From Burkholderiaceae bacterium (GTDB lineage Bacteria > Pseudomonadota > Gammaproteobacteria > Burkholderiales > Burkholderiaceae), in contig CANBYN010000028.1 in assembly GCA_947373615.1 (NCBI GenBank), forward strand, positions 1 through 12,148: a stretch of 12,148 nucleotides of DNA, given 5' to 3'. The notes beneath the pieces are model-generated. The model did not search any database and was not told the origin of the DNA. It saw nothing but the letters and a program-made list of their open reading frames with translations. This document shows, one piece after another, positions 11,201-12,148 of this stretch (position 1 is its first letter; the number at the start of each line of letters is the position of its first letter). The position numbers were made by a program, and so were the translations under genes.

Positions 11201-11726
11201 GCTCTTTATATTTAGAAACACCAGCAGCCTCCTCCAAGAACACACGCAACTCTTCTGGCTTTGCTTCCAAAATTCGGTTGATCGTGCCTTGTCCAATAAT
11301 CGCATAACCTCTTGGCCCCATACCTGTACCCAAGAAAATATCTTGAATATCTTTACGACGCACAATTTGATTATTAACGTAGTAACTAGAATTTCCATCG
11401 CGCGTCAAAACACGCTTCACACCTAATTCAGTAAAAGCACTCCATTGACCTTGGGCACGCCCATCGGAATTATCAAAAATAAGTTCAACGCTGGCACGAC
11501 CAGATGGTTTGCGCAAACCGGAACCATTAAAGATAACGTCCTGCATAGACTCGCCACGTAATTCACTGGCACGGGATTCTCCCAAAACCCAGCGAACGGC
11601 ATCAATAATGTTTGATTTTCCGCAGCCATTGGGACCCACAACGCCGATTAATTGGCCTGGCATTTCAAAATGGGTTGGATCAACAAATGACTTAAAACCA
11701 GAAAGTTTGATGGATTTCAGTTGCAC
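8205..11726 (-). CDS. smc: Chromosome partition protein SMC
   Basis: SMC is the ATPase core of the bacterial condensin that works with ScpA and ScpB to organise and separate chromosomes. The 1173-residue product begins MQLKSIKLSGFKSF and has Walker A GPNGCGKSN (31-39), then the Q-loop YAIIGQGTI (Q146). A first long coiled coil follows (about 170-505, rich in Q, E, A, R). The hinge spans about 510-660 (KIGPWLESKG to SEQSGMLARAQ). The return coiled coil runs from about 660 to 1000. The C-terminal head has the ABC signature LSGGEKALTA (1074-1083), Walker B with D1102-E1103 (CLLDEVDAPLDD) and a switch histidine (FISHNK). Length is typical. The start is GTG: an in-frame TGA lies upstream with no ATG between, and the N-terminus matches the family. 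No clear Shine-Dalgarno is visible. It is the first gene of smc-zipA-ligA and divergent from dapD. Confidence 0.97.
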   Translation of the reverse strand: MQLKSIKLSGFKSFVDPTHFEMPGQLIGVVGPNGCGKSNIIDAVRWVLGESRASELRGESMQDVIFNGSGLRKPSGRASVELIFDNSDGRAQGQWSAFTELGVKRVLTRDGNSSYYVNNQIVRRKDIQDIFLGTGMGPRGYAIIGQGTINRILEAKPEELRVFLEEAAGVSKYKERRKETASRLEDTVENLTRVEDILRELDQQLTRLEKQATVAERHAELSTQMKSQQQLLWFVRQTEAGKEQERHANGIRETQVSLEEQTAKLRHAESELETMRTQQYALQDKVSEAQGDLYQTNSDVSQVESQIQYVQDSRQRLQQQTQDLQAQLQRWTVQETDAAQAQRTSEHELSLASEKEQALLADVNALQEQMPSREEGYQTAARELNNAREALASIEQRLASLGERIRAMSAQADELKGRETRLISELEGMRRPDADALQTAIDRQVMAQRKVEDAKHRATETQQRVPAADEARNTAQQQIQVANQDLAQTEAKLTALTALQASVQAQGKIGPWLESKGLKESKRLWQELKVESGWEAALESVLRERLAAVTAKSMQETLALANDAPPSRLAILLVEDITPAHTAAPADFTPLLSRVQSAGAPRLTSVLQEWLDNIYIASSLEDALHRREKLPAGGAFVTQQGHLVSRVGVQLYAADSEQSGMLARAQEMESLEKQLRAQQLMQSELKGELDQCVANYQAAHQTAEQARLNAEHAVQEAHGFEVEKMQLTQAEEQYSQRAAQIQGELSELHLQMEQLSFNQKQSSAEFGQSEESKQGSQESLAVAQEKLEISTQERDRLRESLRAAEMSAQEAAFATRSLQQRIADLQRDQSTARTQIMELQDKHDLATQELESLSDEEAQDKLQGLLLARSAREAALANARTEQDALLHQLREADEARMQVERSLQPMRDKVVDLQLREQAARLNYEQFATLLADAEADLSALEANFSTDLKVGALQSEVNRLNTEIQSLGPVNMAALDELSSSRERKQFLDAQSADLNEAMQTLTDAIAKIDAETRDLLQGTFDQVNGHFGKLFPELFGGGHAELVMTGEEILDAGVQVMAQPPGKKNSSIYLLSGGEKALTAIALVFSLFLLNPAPFCLLDEVDAPLDDANTLRYSQLVAKMSDKTQFLFISHNKITMEIAHQLIGVTMQEQGVSRIVAVDISSAVSMVEAA

Positions 11727-11816
11727 GGCGTACTTTGCAGGAAATAAAGAGGTTCAGTTAAAAGGGGGTAAAAATTTAACGCTAAAGTGGGAAGATGATA
11801 GCAAGCTTGAGGCTAC

Positions 11817-11846
11817 TTAAACGCGTTTTTGCCCCATCGATATAAT
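11817..11846 (+). promoter_or_regulatory. Candidate dapD promoter
   Basis: A perfect TATAAT (11841-11846) is preceded, after 18 bp, by a poor -35 TTAAAC (11817-11822, 3 of 6). Transcription would begin near 11853, about 50 nt before the dapD ATG. The short leader holds a small hairpin (GGGT-CAAA-ACCC, 11863-11874) and a 10-bp palindrome TAGTTAACTA (11888-11897) just ahead of the start codon. I do not recognise a lysine riboswitch; the leader is too short for one. Confidence 0.5.
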
Positions 11847-11869
11847 GATAGATCTACCTTCAGGGTCAA
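11839..11869 (-). promoter_or_regulatory. Candidate smc-zipA-ligA promoter
   Basis: On the minus strand TTGACC (11869-11864) matches the -35 consensus at 5 of 6 bases. The best -10 downstream is TATATC (11844-11839, 4 of 6), with a long 19-bp spacer. Transcription would start near 11832 and give a leader of about 105 nt. The spacing is suboptimal, so this is a tentative call. Its -10 lies on the same bases as the dapD -10. Confidence 0.35.
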
Positions 11870-11903
11870 AACCCCTTAACAATCTGATAGTTAACTAAAA
11901 AGC

Positions 11904-12148
11904 ATGAGCCAATCACCACAAAGTATCATCGATCAAGCCTGGGAAAACCGCGCAAATCTCTCTCCAGACAACGCCCCTGCAGATATCCGTGCAGCGGTAA
12001 ATGCCGTATTAGAAGGCCTAAATACAGGCACTATTCGTGTAGCTGAACGTCGCGATGTCGGTAAGTGGGAGGTAAATCAGTGGGTTAAGAAGGCTGTTTT
12101 GCTCTCTTTCCGCCTAGAAGACAATAAACCAATGGGTGCTGGAGGTTT
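11904..12148 (+). CDS. dapD: Tetrahydrodipicolinate N-succinyltransferase, N-terminal 81 residues (3' end outside window)
   Basis: DapD transfers succinyl from succinyl-CoA to tetrahydrodipicolinate in the succinylase branch of diaminopimelate and lysine synthesis. Only the N-terminal helical domain is visible. It reads [15 protein letters not shown], then [19 protein letters not shown] (32-50), then the diagnostic [20 protein letters not shown] (55-74). This aligns with the E. coli protein ([30 protein letters not shown]). The catalytic left-handed beta-helix lies beyond the window. The ATG is the natural family start; only an A-rich stretch with AAAAAG precedes it, so ribosome binding looks weak. 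It is divergent from smc, with a perfect TATAAT in the gap. The family is usually about 275 residues, so about 30 percent is present. Confidence 0.95.
   Translation, partial: MSQSPQSIIDQAWENRANLSPDNAPADIRAAVNAVLEGLNTGTIRVAERRDVGKWEVNQWVKKAVLLSFRLEDNKPMGAGG

Noticed and set aside
11509..11820. 103-codon plus-strand open frame spanning the smc start and the gap before dapD
   Set aside because: Most of it is antisense to the conserved smc ATPase head, and the tail is ordinary intergenic sequence with no support.
11848..11903. Lysine riboswitch or leader peptide ahead of dapD
   Set aside because: The predicted leader is only about 50 nt, far shorter than a lysine riboswitch. It holds just a 4-bp hairpin and a short palindrome, and no lysine-rich mini-ORF.

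Overview
The window is an ordinary core-genome stretch of a betaproteobacterium. The protein sequences and gene order (tsf-rpsB facing away from map-glnD; smc-zipA-ligA; dapD) fit Burkholderiales. The modest GC content (mid-40s percent by eye), compact spacing and sequence style suggest a small-genome freshwater Polynucleobacter or close relative. The genus is an inference; I could not run a search. I see no mobile element, CRISPR array, tRNA, rRNA, phage gene or accessory island, and no gap over 300 bases without a gene.

Layout from left to right. (1) 1-1304, minus strand: the translation pair rpsB (ribosomal protein S2) and tsf (EF-Ts, cut by the window edge), overlapping by one base (TAATG). 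A leader of about 100 nt precedes rpsB and contains a possible stem-loop. (2) 1305-1571: divergent control region with a TATAAT box for rpsB and a candidate map promoter overlapped by a perfect 8-bp inverted repeat. (3) 1572-5010, plus strand: map (methionine aminopeptidase) and glnD (PII uridylyltransferase/uridylyl-removing enzyme), 4 nt apart. (4) 5011-5102: convergent gap with a terminator-like hairpin. (5) 5103-11726, minus strand: a tight operon transcribed smc, then zipA-like, then ligA, with gaps of 0 and 9 nt. It combines chromosome organisation, FtsZ anchoring and DNA joining. All three genes start at non-ATG codons (GTG, GTG, TTG). (6) 11727-11903: divergent control region in which the best -10 boxes for smc and dapD lie on the same bases. 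(7) 11904 to the end, plus strand: the first 81 codons of dapD (lysine/diaminopimelate synthesis).

Together the genes cover translation (S2, EF-Ts, removal of the initiator methionine), nitrogen-status signalling (GlnD), cell-cycle and chromosome work (SMC, ZipA, LigA), and supply of diaminopimelate for the cell wall and lysine. I found no undescribed system. The points worth a second look are regulatory and translational: the S2 leader, the dyad at the map promoter, the coinciding smc/dapD promoters, the run of non-ATG starts, the same-frame zipA/ligA junction, and a repeated EPSFG motif in the ZipA linker.
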